A DNA stretch of 64,000 nucleotides from Thiobacillus sp. (lineage in GTDB: Bacteria; Pseudomonadota; Gammaproteobacteria; Burkholderiales; Thiobacillaceae). Of this stretch, positions 51,485-60,416 are shown piece by piece. A program made the translations under genes and the position numbers. The stretch spans positions 113,871 to 177,870 of the forward strand of contig JAUXRY010000034.1 in the NCBI GenBank assembly GCA_030679915.1. The letters run 5' to 3'. Under the pieces are notes generated by a model. That model searched no databases. It was not told the DNA's origin and saw only the letters and a program-made list of their open reading frames with translations. The number at the start of each line of letters is the position of its first letter. The first letter of the stretch is position 1.

Positions 51485-52651
51485 GTGAGTTCTTTGCGAA
51501 TATTGCTCGCCCACAATGCCTATCAACACCAAGGTGGTGAGGACTCAGTGGTCGATTCTGAAATCGAACTGTTACGTTCGCACGGCCACCCAGTGGAAAC
51601 ATACTTCCGCAGCAATGACGACGTGGCAGGGATGTCCTCATTGACACTGGCACGGCACACGCTATGGTCGTCCCGCACGTCGCACGAACTGACGGAACTG
51701 ATCCGCCGTTTTCAGCCCGATGTGATCCATGTCCATAACACGTTTCCTCTGATTTCCCCTTCGCTCTATTGGGTGGCCGAACGTGCTGGGGTACCGGTGG
51801 TGCAGACGCTGCATAACTTTCGCCTGATGTGCCTGAATGCGTTGTTTCTGCGTGAGGGAAAAGTATGCGAAGACTGCATGGGGAAGGTCCCATGGCGCGG
51901 CGTGGCGCGGGCATGCTATCGGGAATCGCGTGCGGCATCAGCAGCGCTGGCGGGAATGCTTGTGTTACATAGAGCGTTGGGCACGTATCAACACAAGGTG
52001 GCGCGCTACATTGCTCTAAACGAATTTTGCCGGGGCAAATTTATTGAAGGCGGTCTACCTGCCGAGCGTGTGGTGGTGAAGCCAAATTTTGTGGATTTTG
52101 AAGTGCCGCTCCCTTTGCTACGCGCAGGTTTTCTTTACGTGGGGCGCTTGTCAGTCGAAAAAGGAGTGGCTACGCTGGCTGAAGCCATGGCGCTGTTGCC
52201 TAGTCTTCAGCTGCGAGTGGCAGGCGATGGCCCGGAAGCAGATTTGCTGGATGGTATGTCCGGTGTGACACGTTTGGGGAGTGTGCCGGGAGAAGCGGTG
52301 AGCCATGAAATGAGCCGCACGTCGGCGTTGGTAGTGCCGAGTATCTGCTATGAAAACTTTCCACGAACCATTGCGGAAGCCTTTGCTAGCGGCACACCGG
52401 TGATTGCCAGTCGCATCGGTGCGATGGCCGAACTGGTGCAAGATGGCAAGACTGGTTTGCTGTTCGAACCCGGTAACCCGCGTGACTTGGCCGATAAGCT
52501 GTCTTGGGCGCAAGCGCACTCGGACGAAATGGCGAAGATGGGGCGCAACGCGCGCGTGCAATACGAGGCCGAATTTTCGGCAAATGTGAATTATCAGCTC
52601 TTGATGGATATATACGCAGGGGTGCTTGCTGAGCAGCAAGCGAAAAAATGA
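51485..52651 (+). CDS. Family 4 glycosyltransferase
   Basis: A 388-residue GT-B enzyme: LLAHNAYQHQGGEDSVVDSE, FLYVGRLSVEKGVATLAEAM, EX7E motif ENFPRTIAEAFASGTPVIAS. A Cys-rich insert (MCLNALFLREGKVCEDC) is common in this subgroup. GTG 51485 start. Overlaps wecB by 4 nt. Confidence 0.93.
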   Translation: MSSLRILLAHNAYQHQGGEDSVVDSEIELLRSHGHPVETYFRSNDDVAGMSSLTLARHTLWSSRTSHELTELIRRFQPDVIHVHNTFPLISPSLYWVAERAGVPVVQTLHNFRLMCLNALFLREGKVCEDCMGKVPWRGVARACYRESRAASAALAGMLVLHRALGTYQHKVARYIALNEFCRGKFIEGGLPAERVVVKPNFVDFEVPLPLLRAGFLYVGRLSVEKGVATLAEAMALLPSLQLRVAGDGPEADLLDGMSGVTRLGSVPGEAVSHEMSRTSALVVPSICYENFPRTIAEAFASGTPVIASRIGAMAELVQDGKTGLLFEPGNPRDLADKLSWAQAHSDEMAKMGRNARVQYEAEFSANVNYQLLMDIYAGVLAEQQAKK

Positions 52652-53403
52652 TGAACAAGGATATGCGTTCAACAGGAAACGTGCTCGGCTCGCGTATTGA
52701 TGCGTTGTCGTGGAATGCAGCGCTGGATCGTCTGCTTGGCTGGGCACGCTCGCGTGAGTCGCGTTACGTGACGATCTGCAATGTGCATGTGGTGGTGAGC
52801 GCGTCCCGTGACGAGGCCTATCGTGAAATTATCAATAGCGCTGACATGGCGACTCCAGATGGTGCGCCGGTTGCGTGGATGCTGAGACGGCAGGGTTTTT
52901 TTGGGCAGCCGCGCATCAGTGGGCCGGATCTGACGGAGGTGTTATGCGCACGATGCGCGGCGGAAAACCTGCCAGTTTATTTTTATGGCAGCACCGAGTC
53001 GACACTGGTGCTGCTGGAAAAAGCGTTGCGTGCCAGGTTTCCTGCGTTGCAGATGGCAATGGAGTCGCCGCCTTTTCGTGCGCTGACGGAAGGTGAAGAT
53101 GTGAAAACGGTGGATAAGATTAATGCCAGTGGAGCCGGAATCGTGTTCGTTGGACTGGGCTGCCCCAAGCAGGAACGCTGGATGGCCGAGCATCGTGGCA
53201 AGATCAACGCAGTGATGATCGGTGTGGGGGCGGCATTCGATTTCCATGCCGGCACCGTGTCGCGCGCGCCAGCATGGATGCGTAACAACGGACTGGAATG
53301 GTTGCACCGGCTGGCTTCGGAGCCGGGGCGCTTGTGGAAGCGCTATCTGGTGACGAATACGCTTTTCATTGTGGGCGCGGCGCGGCAGTTGCTTCTTAAA
53401 TAG
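52648..53403 (+). CDS. WecB/TagA/CpsF family (GT26) glycosyltransferase
   Basis: A 251-residue transferase: YVTICNVHVVVSASRD, ADMATPDGAPVAWMLR, FYGSTESTLVLLE, IVFVGLGCPKQERWM and GVGAAFDFHAGTVSRAPAWM. It adds an N-acetylmannosaminuronate-, N-acetylmannosamine- or glucosyl-type sugar to the lipid carrier in related pathways. Last gene of the transferase run. Its final 60 codons recur, diverged, at 54217-54441 beyond the VapBC module. Confidence 0.94.
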   Translation: MMNKDMRSTGNVLGSRIDALSWNAALDRLLGWARSRESRYVTICNVHVVVSASRDEAYREIINSADMATPDGAPVAWMLRRQGFFGQPRISGPDLTEVLCARCAAENLPVYFYGSTESTLVLLEKALRARFPALQMAMESPPFRALTEGEDVKTVDKINASGAGIVFVGLGCPKQERWMAEHRGKINAVMIGVGAAFDFHAGTVSRAPAWMRNNGLEWLHRLASEPGRLWKRYLVTNTLFIVGAARQLLLK

Positions 53404-53447
53404 ATGCAAGTTGCAAGGAATGAATCGCCTCGGCTTAAGTAGACACT

Positions 53448-53475
53448 TTGAGCCAAACCTCGAATCCGATAGTAA
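53448..53475 (+). promoter_or_regulatory. Possible sigma-70 promoter of vapBC
   Basis: TTGAGC (53448-53453), 16-nt spacer, TAGTAA (53470-53475), 35 nt before the antitoxin start with TGGAGGGA in between. Moderate match. Confidence 0.4.
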
Positions 53476-53510
53476 GATGATGCTTTGATGTCTTATGGAG
53501 GGACATAAAG

Positions 53511-53777
53511 ATGCGCACCACGCTCACGATCGATGATTCGCTTGCCAGCGAACTCAAGAAACGCGCGCTCGAAACCGGCAAACCTTTCAAGCAGGTGGTC
53601 AATGAGGCGCTGCTGACGGGGTTGCAGCAGAAAGCGTTACGCAAGTCTCAGGCCTATCGCCTAAAACCGGCATCGCTTGGTGCCCCGATGCCGGGCGTCA
53701 ACCTGGACAAGGCGTTGCTGCTTGCGGATGAACTGGAAGACATGTCGCTGCGCGCGAAACTGGAGCAGCGAAAGTGA
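53511..53777 (+). CDS. VapB-type antitoxin (ribbon-helix-helix-like)
   Basis: An 88-residue protein: N-terminal ribbon-helix-helix pattern MRTTLTIDDSLASELKKRAL, then KPFKQVVNEALLTGLQ and a C-terminal helix that would bind the toxin. It overlaps the PIN toxin gene by 4 nt. Confidence 0.9.
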   Translation: MRTTLTIDDSLASELKKRALETGKPFKQVVNEALLTGLQQKALRKSQAYRLKPASLGAPMPGVNLDKALLLADELEDMSLRAKLEQRK

Positions 53778-54208
53778 TTCTGGTTGATGCCAACTTGCTG
53801 ATCTACGCCGTTAATCAGGACTTGCCTCAACACAAGCGGGCAAGAGCCTGGTGGGAGGAGGTGCTCTCAGGCACGGCCCGGGTTGGCATTCCTTGGGTAT
53901 CCGCCATGGCTTTTCTGCGCATTTGCACCAACCCTCGGATCTTTTCGCCGCCATTGTCACCCGAGGCGGCGATCGCCTACATCGACGAGTGGCTGGACCA
54001 GCCGCCAGTCCAGTTGGTTGCGCCGGGCGCGAGACACTGGGCCATCCTGCGGAATCTGCTGTTGCAAAGCGGCATGGCCGCCAATCTCACGACCGATGCC
54101 CATATCGCCGCGCTGGCGCTGGAACAGGGGTATAGCGTTTATTCGGTGGACAATGACTTTCAGCGTTTTCCGGGGTTGAAGCATGTCAATCCGTTGTCGG
54201 TTAAGTAA
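53774..54208 (+). CDS. VapC-type PIN-domain ribonuclease toxin
   Basis: A 144-residue PIN protein: ILVDANLLIYAVNQD (first Asp), a middle acidic residue near HKRARAWWEEVL, and LTTDAHIAALALEQGYSVYS plus VDNDFQRFPGL (last Asps). All expected acidic positions are present, so it is probably an active RNase. Fits VapBC. Confidence 0.93.
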   Translation: MILVDANLLIYAVNQDLPQHKRARAWWEEVLSGTARVGIPWVSAMAFLRICTNPRIFSPPLSPEAAIAYIDEWLDQPPVQLVAPGARHWAILRNLLLQSGMAANLTTDAHIAALALEQGYSVYSVDNDFQRFPGLKHVNPLSVK

Positions 54209-54216
54209 CTGGCCTA

Positions 54217-54441
54217 AGAAGCACATCGCGGCAAGGTGAATACGATGATGATCGGTGTGGGGCGGCGTTTGATTTTCATGCCGGCACGGTGCAGCGTGCC
54301 CCTGCCTGGATGCGCGACAACGGACTGGAATGGCTGCACCGCTTGGCTTCGGAACCGGGGCGTTTGTGGAAGCGTTATATGGTGACGAATACGCTGTTTA
54401 TCCTGGGCGCAGCACGCCAGCTATTGTCGGGGCGTGACTGA
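54217..54441 (+). pseudogene. Second, diverged copy of the wecB/tagA 3' end
   Basis: From HRGK (CATCGCGGCAAG) on, the sequence follows 53187-53403 at about 83% identity by eye. It includes MMIGVG, FDFHAGTVQRAPAWM, NNGLEWLHRL-type and LWKRYMVTNTLF, and ends in GRD-stop. One G is missing in GTGGGG-CGGCG, which breaks the frame. Its stop abuts the VanZ ATG (TGAATG), so this copy looks like the original 3' end that was once contiguous with vanZ. Confidence 0.88.
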
Positions 54442-54786
54442 ATGACAGTCCCGCGCACCGCGCTACTGGCGGCGCTGGTTTTGCTGGCAGCGTATGTGTG
54501 GGGCAACAGCCTGCCCGAAGCAGCCGGGTTGATTCCGCCGCCGTGGGACAAGCTCGCGCATCTGGCCTGGTATGCCACGCTCTCCGGCTTGTTGTTGCTG
54601 GGTTTGGGGCGCCGCGCCTGGCCCTGGGTGATGGTGGGATTACTGTTGCTGGCTGGGTTGGATGAATGGCATCAGTTCGAGCTGCCGGGGCGTTTCCCCG
54701 GCATTGACGACTGGGTGGCGGATGCGTTGGGGGTATTGACTGGCGTGGGGATTGTCTGGGCGGTGGGCTTGCAGCAGCAGCGGTGA
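54442..54786 (+). CDS. VanZ-family membrane protein
   Basis: A 114-residue protein with three to four membrane helices and the VanZ pattern WDKLAHLAWYATLSGLLL, LDEWHQFELPGRFPGIDDWV and ADALGVLTG. The family is found at the end of EPS and exosortase loci. Its biochemical role is unknown. Confidence 0.88.
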   Translation: MTVPRTALLAALVLLAAYVWGNSLPEAAGLIPPPWDKLAHLAWYATLSGLLLLGLGRRAWPWVMVGLLLLAGLDEWHQFELPGRFPGIDDWVADALGVLTGVGIVWAVGLQQQR

Positions 54787-54894
54787 TGTGTATACGTTCT
54801 AAGGCTTTCGCCGGATCAATGGCAAACTAGAGCGTGCGTTTGGCCGCCGCTTGCAAACTGAAATGTGGTGCAAGTTGTGGCCTGAAAGTAGTGA

Positions 54895-55935
54895 ATGAGT
54901 GAAGCAGTTAATCGGGAGACAAATTTGAGAGTGTTACTAACGGGCGGAGCGGGCTATATTGGTTCGCATACCGCAGTGGCCTGCCTGGCCGCGGGTCACG
55001 AGGTGGTGGTGTTCGATAATCTGTCTAACAGCAGCCCGATGTCTCTGGAGCGTGTTTCGCAGATTGCCGGCAAGCCGGTGCATTTTGTTAAGGGCGATGT
55101 CCGTGACCGCGCCGCTTTGCGTCACCTTTTTGCAGATCACGAAATCGATGCGGTGGTGCATTTTGCGGGGCTAAAGGCGGTCGGCGAGTCGGTAGAAAAA
55201 CCACTGCTGTATTACGACAACAATATTGCCGGAAGCATTGCGCTGTTCGAGGTGATGGCTGAGGTGGGGGTGAAGGCTATCGTATTTTCCTCGTCTGCCA
55301 CGGTGTATGGCGACCCGGCGACCGTGCCGATCACGGAGGAATTCCCGTTGTCGGCGACCAACCCGTATGGCCGCTCCAAGCTCATCATCGAGGAGGTGCT
55401 ACGCGATGTTGCTGTGTCGGATGCAAACTGGAACGTGGCGTTGCTGCGCTATTTCAATCCGGTGGGGGCACATGAATCGGGGCTGATCGGTGAAGATCCA
55501 CGCGGTATCCCCAACAACTTGATGCCCTACGTTGCGCAAGTGGCGGTGGGCCGGCGTCAGCAGCTGAATGTGTTTGGCGGGGATTACTCAACGCCGGATG
55601 GCACCGGCGTGCGGGACTATATCCATGTGGTAGATCTGGCGCGCGGGCATGTGGCTGCACTGAACAAACTGCATCAATTGGGGGGCGTACAGACCTGGAA
55701 CCTGGGCACCGGGCGCGGGGTGAGCGTGCTGGACATGGTGCGCGCGTTCGAGGCAGCAAGCGGGAAACCGGTGCCGTATCAGATCGTGGCGCGACGTGCG
55801 GGCGATGTGGCGCAATGCTGGGCCGACCCGACACGCGCCGCGCAAGAACTAGGTTGGCATGCGGAATATGATCTGCCGCGGATGTGCGCCGATGCGTGGC
55901 GCTGGCAGCAGGGCAATCCCGAGGGCTATGTTTGA
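54895..55935 (+). CDS. galE: UDP-glucose 4-epimerase
   Basis: A 346-residue extended [45 protein letters not shown] (YxxxK), [12 protein letters not shown] and [12 protein letters not shown]. It interconverts UDP-glucose and UDP-galactose and probably supplies the EPS. A short N-terminal extension precedes the nucleotide motif; a TTG near 54925 could be the real start. Confidence 0.96.
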   Translation: MSEAVNRETNLRVLLTGGAGYIGSHTAVACLAAGHEVVVFDNLSNSSPMSLERVSQIAGKPVHFVKGDVRDRAALRHLFADHEIDAVVHFAGLKAVGESVEKPLLYYDNNIAGSIALFEVMAEVGVKAIVFSSSATVYGDPATVPITEEFPLSATNPYGRSKLIIEEVLRDVAVSDANWNVALLRYFNPVGAHESGLIGEDPRGIPNNLMPYVAQVAVGRRQQLNVFGGDYSTPDGTGVRDYIHVVDLARGHVAALNKLHQLGGVQTWNLGTGRGVSVLDMVRAFEAASGKPVPYQIVARRAGDVAQCWADPTRAAQELGWHAEYDLPRMCADAWRWQQGNPEGYV

Positions 55936-56039
55936 GTTGCCTAATTCAGCACACCGGTTTGACTTGTGATAAGTGGGTGCTGGTTTTTCGATGCTGCCTG
56001 TATCGGTTGGGCTGATTGAAATGAAGCCCAAGCAAGCAC

Positions 56040-56633
56040 TCAGCGTTGGCCCAAGATACCGCGCCCGCGGAAATATTGCACCGCCAGCCATCCGCCAAAC
56101 AGCCCGCCGAGATGGGCAAAATGCGCGACGCCAGCCGCCGTATTGGTTACCCCTAGAATCAGCTCGACTACGCCGTAGCCGATGACAAACGTGCGCGTGC
56201 GAACCTGGATGAACGGCAGAAAAATGAAGCTGATGACCCGGTTGGGGAAATACATCGCATAAGCCAGCAACAGGCCGAATACGCCTCCCGAGGCGCCAAT
56301 GACCGGGCCTGTGGCATGCAGGAAATAGCCGCTTACAGCAATCTGCGTCATCGCTGCAATAGCCACGCTGAGCAGGTAGGTCAGCAGGTAGCGCAGGTCG
56401 TTCCAGCGTTTTTCCAGCGCCGCCCCAAACATCCAGATCGCAATCATGTTGAATGTCAGATGCAGCAGTGAGCCATGCAGAAAGCTGTAGGTGATCAGTT
56501 GCCAGACATGAAACGCGCCCCCGGATCCGGGTGGCCACAACGCAAAAGTCCGCACGATATCGGGCCCGGTAGCCAGCGCGAGGGCATAGACCAGTACATT
56601 GATCAGAATGAGCGTGAAGGTGATGGGCGGCAT
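56040..56633 (-). CDS. Rhomboid-family intramembrane serine protease
   Basis: A 197-residue six-helix protein. It has the oxyanion/HxxxN region FLHGSLLHLTFNMIAIWMFG, the catalytic Ser in GASGGVFGLL (about 115) and the His in AHLGGLFGG (about 175). Length and motifs are those of bacterial GlpG-like rhomboids. Substrates unknown. Convergent with galE. Confidence 0.93.
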   Translation of the reverse strand: MPPITFTLILINVLVYALALATGPDIVRTFALWPPGSGGAFHVWQLITYSFLHGSLLHLTFNMIAIWMFGAALEKRWNDLRYLLTYLLSVAIAAMTQIAVSGYFLHATGPVIGASGGVFGLLLAYAMYFPNRVISFIFLPFIQVRTRTFVIGYGVVELILGVTNTAAGVAHFAHLGGLFGGWLAVQYFRGRGILGQR

Positions 56634-56680
56634 GATGAGTGTGAAGTATCAGAGTTCGGTAAGCGGATTTTAAAGTGAAA

Positions 56681-58405
56681 TCAGGAAACTGGCTCCCAGT
56701 GCTGCAGCTTCAGTTGCAGGGATTGCTGCCCGTTGAATTCGTTGGGCATGAGCGCGTAGACGGCATGAATGCGGCTGGGTAGCGGGTCGGCCCGAAAGAA
56801 CTGCATGGCTTCAAAGTCCTGCCCGTCGCGTGACAATTTCAGTTTCAGATGCTTCTCGCCGACCACGCGCTGTGCCAGGACATCGAATGTGGCGGTGAAC
56901 AGTGGCGCAGGAAATCCCTGTCCCCATACGGCGTGATCAAGCTGTTCGGCCAGTTCGTAGGTGTGCGCGGCGGCGTCGAGTTCGCCGTCGGTTTCGATGA
57001 CACCTTCAAGGTCGGCTGGGTCGATCAGTTCGCGTACGACGGTTTCAAAAGCCTGGGTGAATGCCTCATGGCGGCCAGCCGGAATACTGAGTCCCGCCGC
57101 CATGGCGTGGCCGCCGAACTTGTTGATCAGGCCGGGGTGGCGTTTGTCGACGAGGTCGAGTGCGTCACGCAAATGCAAGCCGGGGATGGAACGGCCCGAG
57201 CCTTTGAGTTCGCCGTTGTTATGTCCCGCAGGGACGGTATCCAGTCGGGCGTGGCTGGCGAAGACGATGGTGGGGCGATGGAATTTGTCTTTCAGGCGTG
57301 AAGCCAGGATGCCGATGACGCCGATATGCCAGCCGGGCTGCCAGGCGGTGAGGCTGTGGCTGTCGGTGGGGTTGAAGGTGGCCAGGATGGCGAGTGCTTC
57401 TTCCAACATGTCGGCTTCAACGTCGCGCCGGGTGCGGTTAAGCGTGTCGAGTTGCTGCGCCAGTCGCTGCGCGGTGTTGGGGTCATCGGCCAGCAGGCAC
57501 TCGATGCCGAGCGCCATGTCATCGAGCCGGCCAGCGGCATTGAGGCGCGGGCCGAGCATGAAGCCAAGATCGAACACCGTGGCACGCGTGGGGTCGCGAC
57601 CGGCGGCGCGAAACAGCGCGTTGACGCCGGCGCTGGCTTTACCCGCGCGCATCCGCGCCAAGCCGTTTTCTACCAGCGTGCGGTTGTTGGCATCGAGCCG
57701 GACCACGTCGGCGACGGTGCCGAGCGCAACCAGATCAAGCAAGATGCGGAGATCGGGCTCGGTGTGTTCGGCATAGGCGCCGCGCTGGCGCAATTCGGCG
57801 CGCAGCGCCAGCAGCACATAAAACATGACGCCCACGCCCGCCAGGCTTTTTGAGGCGAAGCTGCAGTGCGGTTGATTGGGATTCACGATGCAGGCTGCAT
57901 CCGGCAAGGTATCGCCGGGCAGGTGGTGGTCGGTGACCAGTACTGGAATGCCAAGCGCATTCGCCGCAGCTACGCCGTCCACCGCAGCAATGCCGTTGTC
58001 CACTGTGACGATCAGGTCGGGCTGGCGTGCGGCAGCGAGCGCGACGATGTCGGGGGTGAGACCATAACCGTGTTCGAGCCGGTTGGGCACCAGATAGTCG
58101 ACCTGTGCGCCGAGCAGTCGCAGGCCGCGCACGCCCACCGCGCAGGCGGTGGCGCCATCGGCATCGTAGTCGGCGATGATGAGCAGACGCTTCTTGTCCT
58201 TGATGGCATCGGCAAGCAGGGCGGCGGCGCGCTCGATATGCAGCAACCCGGCAGGGGGCAACAAAAGCGACAGGCGGTGCGCGATCTGCTCGGGGTGGTC
58301 GACGCCGCGTGCGGCATACAGCCGAGCCCAGGCTGGGGCAAGGCCGGACTGTTCGAGTGCAGCGCGAGCTTGATCGGGACAGGGGCGGGTGGTGATGGTA
58401 GGCAT
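56681..58405 (-). CDS. recJ: Single-stranded-DNA-specific exonuclease RecJ
   Basis: A 574-residue DHH-family 5'-3' exonuclease. It shows IADYDADGATACAV (about 77), VTVDNGIAA, VTDHHLPGD (DHH), LDLVALGTVADVV, the DHHA1 motif FGGHAMAAGLS, and a C-terminal OB domain ending SLQLKLQHWEPVS. ATG 58405 was chosen because homology-like sequence starts there (MPTITTRPCPDQARAALEQS); an upstream frame is non-coding in character. It acts in recombination and mismatch repair. Confidence 0.96.
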   Translation of the reverse strand: MPTITTRPCPDQARAALEQSGLAPAWARLYAARGVDHPEQIAHRLSLLLPPAGLLHIERAAALLADAIKDKKRLLIIADYDADGATACAVGVRGLRLLGAQVDYLVPNRLEHGYGLTPDIVALAAARQPDLIVTVDNGIAAVDGVAAANALGIPVLVTDHHLPGDTLPDAACIVNPNQPHCSFASKSLAGVGVMFYVLLALRAELRQRGAYAEHTEPDLRILLDLVALGTVADVVRLDANNRTLVENGLARMRAGKASAGVNALFRAAGRDPTRATVFDLGFMLGPRLNAAGRLDDMALGIECLLADDPNTAQRLAQQLDTLNRTRRDVEADMLEEALAILATFNPTDSHSLTAWQPGWHIGVIGILASRLKDKFHRPTIVFASHARLDTVPAGHNNGELKGSGRSIPGLHLRDALDLVDKRHPGLINKFGGHAMAAGLSIPAGRHEAFTQAFETVVRELIDPADLEGVIETDGELDAAAHTYELAEQLDHAVWGQGFPAPLFTATFDVLAQRVVGEKHLKLKLSRDGQDFEAMQFFRADPLPSRIHAVYALMPNEFNGQQSLQLKLQHWEPVS

Positions 58406-58502
58406 GGGGCAATTGTAGGGGCAGGGATAACGGTGTGCGCGCATCAAGGCTTCAGAAACTTTACAACAAGACGATTTGTCTACCGGAGACACGGAGTAAC
58501 AT

Positions 58503-59969
58503 TTGGTCATGAGCCATTTACTTCCGCTTTCTCGTGTGGCGCGTCTGGTGGGTCAGTCGCGTCATGTATTGCAGGAAATGATCCGTAACGACACCCTTGC
58601 GACGTTCGACGGAATGATCGAACTCGACGAGCTGCTGCGTGCGTTTCCTGACGTGAAATGGGATGACGACGCCGAGATTCGTCGGGTTGCCGAAATCAAG
58701 GACAGGGCGTTCGCCAAACGCCTCCGCGAGCATGTGCTGCCCGACAAGGACGTACTGGTTGCGCGCCTGAATGAGATGGGTGACGAGTATGCGGCGGCCA
58801 AAGCCTTGCTCAAGCACTACGGAAACGTGATGACTTGGCTCGACGAGAAAATTGATGAAATGGACGAAGTCGCGAGCATGGAAACGCATCACGCCTTACA
58901 TAGCGTGCGTGCATTTTTGCTGCGAAATTTGTCTGAATTACCACACGAAGCGGTACAGGCGCAGGCCGTTATTGCTCAAGAAAGGATATTGAAGATCATG
59001 GCGCCGACCGTAACCATATTACCTAGCGGTCATGAGTTTGTTGTGGAGGGAAACGATACGCTGCTGGAAGCTGCTTTGCGCAACGGCGTGTCGCTGAGTT
59101 ACGGCTGCAGCAATGGCAATTGCGGTGAGTGCAAGGCACGTGTGGTGACTGGTGAAGTCAAGAAAGTCCATGCACACGACTACGTACTGAAGCAGGCAGA
59201 AAAGGACGCCGGGGTGATTCTGCTGTGTGCCTATGCTCCGGTAAACGATGTGGTAATCGAATCCAGTGTGGCGGGCGCGCGCGATATTCCGGTGCAGCAA
59301 CTGACCGCCAAGGTGAAGTCGGTTGAAGTGTTCAATCCCAAAATGGCTGCGCTGCATATTCTGGCACCACGCAGTCAACGACTCCGGTTTCTGGGCGGGC
59401 AGAGTATTCAAATCAAAATCAATGGAATGAGTGGATCTTATTTCATTGCCAGTTGCCCCTGTGAAGACCGCCATATTGAGGTGCAGATACCGCGACGCGA
59501 TGGTGATGCATTTGCCGAGGCCGTTTTCTCAAACTTGAAAGCCAATGACACCGTTGAAGTGGAAGGGCCATTTGGCGAGTTTGTTCTGGACGAAGACTCA
59601 CCACGCCCAGTCATTTTTCTCGCGTTTGGTGCGGGGTTTTCACCCATAAAGAGCCTGATCCAGCATGCCATGTCGCTGGACCTTACCGAGTCAATGGACC
59701 TGCACTGGCTGGCTGACGATACCGGTCTTTTTCAGGACAATCTGTGCCGTGCCTGGACCGATGCGCTGGATAATTTCAACTACCTCCCGCATCTGCCAAC
59801 CGACGATCTGGACGCTTTACTAAAAAGCATCGTGGTGGATTACCCGGACATGCATCGCTTTGATGTCTATGCGGTGGGGACGGCGACGCAGCTGGAACGG
59901 GCTTATGAACATTTCGTGCGAGAAGGCCTGCATGGCGCGCGCTGGTTTTCAAGCGAGATGATCGGCTGA
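58503..59969 (+). CDS. 2Fe-2S ferredoxin / NAD(P)H-flavin reductase-type protein with novel N-terminal domain
   Basis: A 488-residue protein. The first 165 residues are helical and begin with a helix-turn-helix-like stretch (LSRVARLVGQSRHVLQEMIR); no family is recognised. Then follows a plant-type ferredoxin domain with Cys about 202, 207, 210 and 242 (CSNGNCGEC, LLCAY), and a ferredoxin-NADP reductase-like FAD and NAD domain (GGQSIQIKINGMSGSYFIAS, FLAFGAGFSPIKSLIQHA). The C-terminal part resembles CDP-6-deoxyglucoseen reductase/AscD-type proteins. TTG 58503 is 6 nt after GGAG; ATG 58509 is the alternative. Electron partner unknown. Confidence 0.85.
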   Translation: MVMSHLLPLSRVARLVGQSRHVLQEMIRNDTLATFDGMIELDELLRAFPDVKWDDDAEIRRVAEIKDRAFAKRLREHVLPDKDVLVARLNEMGDEYAAAKALLKHYGNVMTWLDEKIDEMDEVASMETHHALHSVRAFLLRNLSELPHEAVQAQAVIAQERILKIMAPTVTILPSGHEFVVEGNDTLLEAALRNGVSLSYGCSNGNCGECKARVVTGEVKKVHAHDYVLKQAEKDAGVILLCAYAPVNDVVIESSVAGARDIPVQQLTAKVKSVEVFNPKMAALHILAPRSQRLRFLGGQSIQIKINGMSGSYFIASCPCEDRHIEVQIPRRDGDAFAEAVFSNLKANDTVEVEGPFGEFVLDEDSPRPVIFLAFGAGFSPIKSLIQHAMSLDLTESMDLHWLADDTGLFQDNLCRAWTDALDNFNYLPHLPTDDLDALLKSIVVDYPDMHRFDVYAVGTATQLERAYEHFVREGLHGARWFSSEMIG

Positions 59970-60416
59970 ATGCGGAGGCTGTTACTTACCCTTTGGGCGT
60001 TGCCCGTTACATTGCTGGGCCTGATTGTGGTGTTGATGACGCGTAGCAGCGGTGGGGAGGTGCGGCAAGTGGATGGCGTGCTGGAAGCCGCCGGAGGGTG
60101 GCCTGCCCGGATGCTTCAGCGGGGATTCCCGTTCAGTGGACCGGTGGCCGCCATCACATTAGGGCACGTGGTTGTCGGGCTGTCGAAGGAAGCCCTGGAC
60201 GCCACGCGCATTCACGAGCGCGTGCATGTCAGGCAGTTCGAGCGGTGGGGTGTGTTGTTTCTGCTGTTGTATCCCTTGGCCGGGCTGCATGCCTGGCTGC
60301 GCGGAGGGTGTCCCTATCGCGACAACGTGTTTGAGCAAGAGGCGCGTTTGGCGGAATCAGCTTTAGTTTGTGCAGTGAGTAAACCGCCAGAACACGATCA
60401 GTCTATGGGCCGGTGA
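59970..60416 (+). CDS. Small membrane protein with HExxH motif
   Basis: A 148-residue protein: N-terminal membrane helix (about 5-24), then ATRIHERVHVRQFERWG with an HExxH-type zinc site (HERVH, about 82-86), a second hydrophobic stretch (VLFLLLYPLAGLHAWL) and NVFEQEARLAE, whose Glu could be a third ligand. Looks like a minimal membrane zincin but is usually left unnamed. It directly follows the reductase stop (0 nt). Function unknown. Confidence 0.75.
   Translation: MRRLLLTLWALPVTLLGLIVVLMTRSSGGEVRQVDGVLEAAGGWPARMLQRGFPFSGPVAAITLGHVVVGLSKEALDATRIHERVHVRQFERWGVLFLLLYPLAGLHAWLRGGCPYRDNVFEQEARLAESALVCAVSKPPEHDQSMGR

Noticed and set aside
55936..56039. Possible terminator between galE and the rhomboid gene (CAGCAC...GTGCTG then T's)
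   Set aside because: Only a 6-bp stem with a 24-nt loop; too weak to list.
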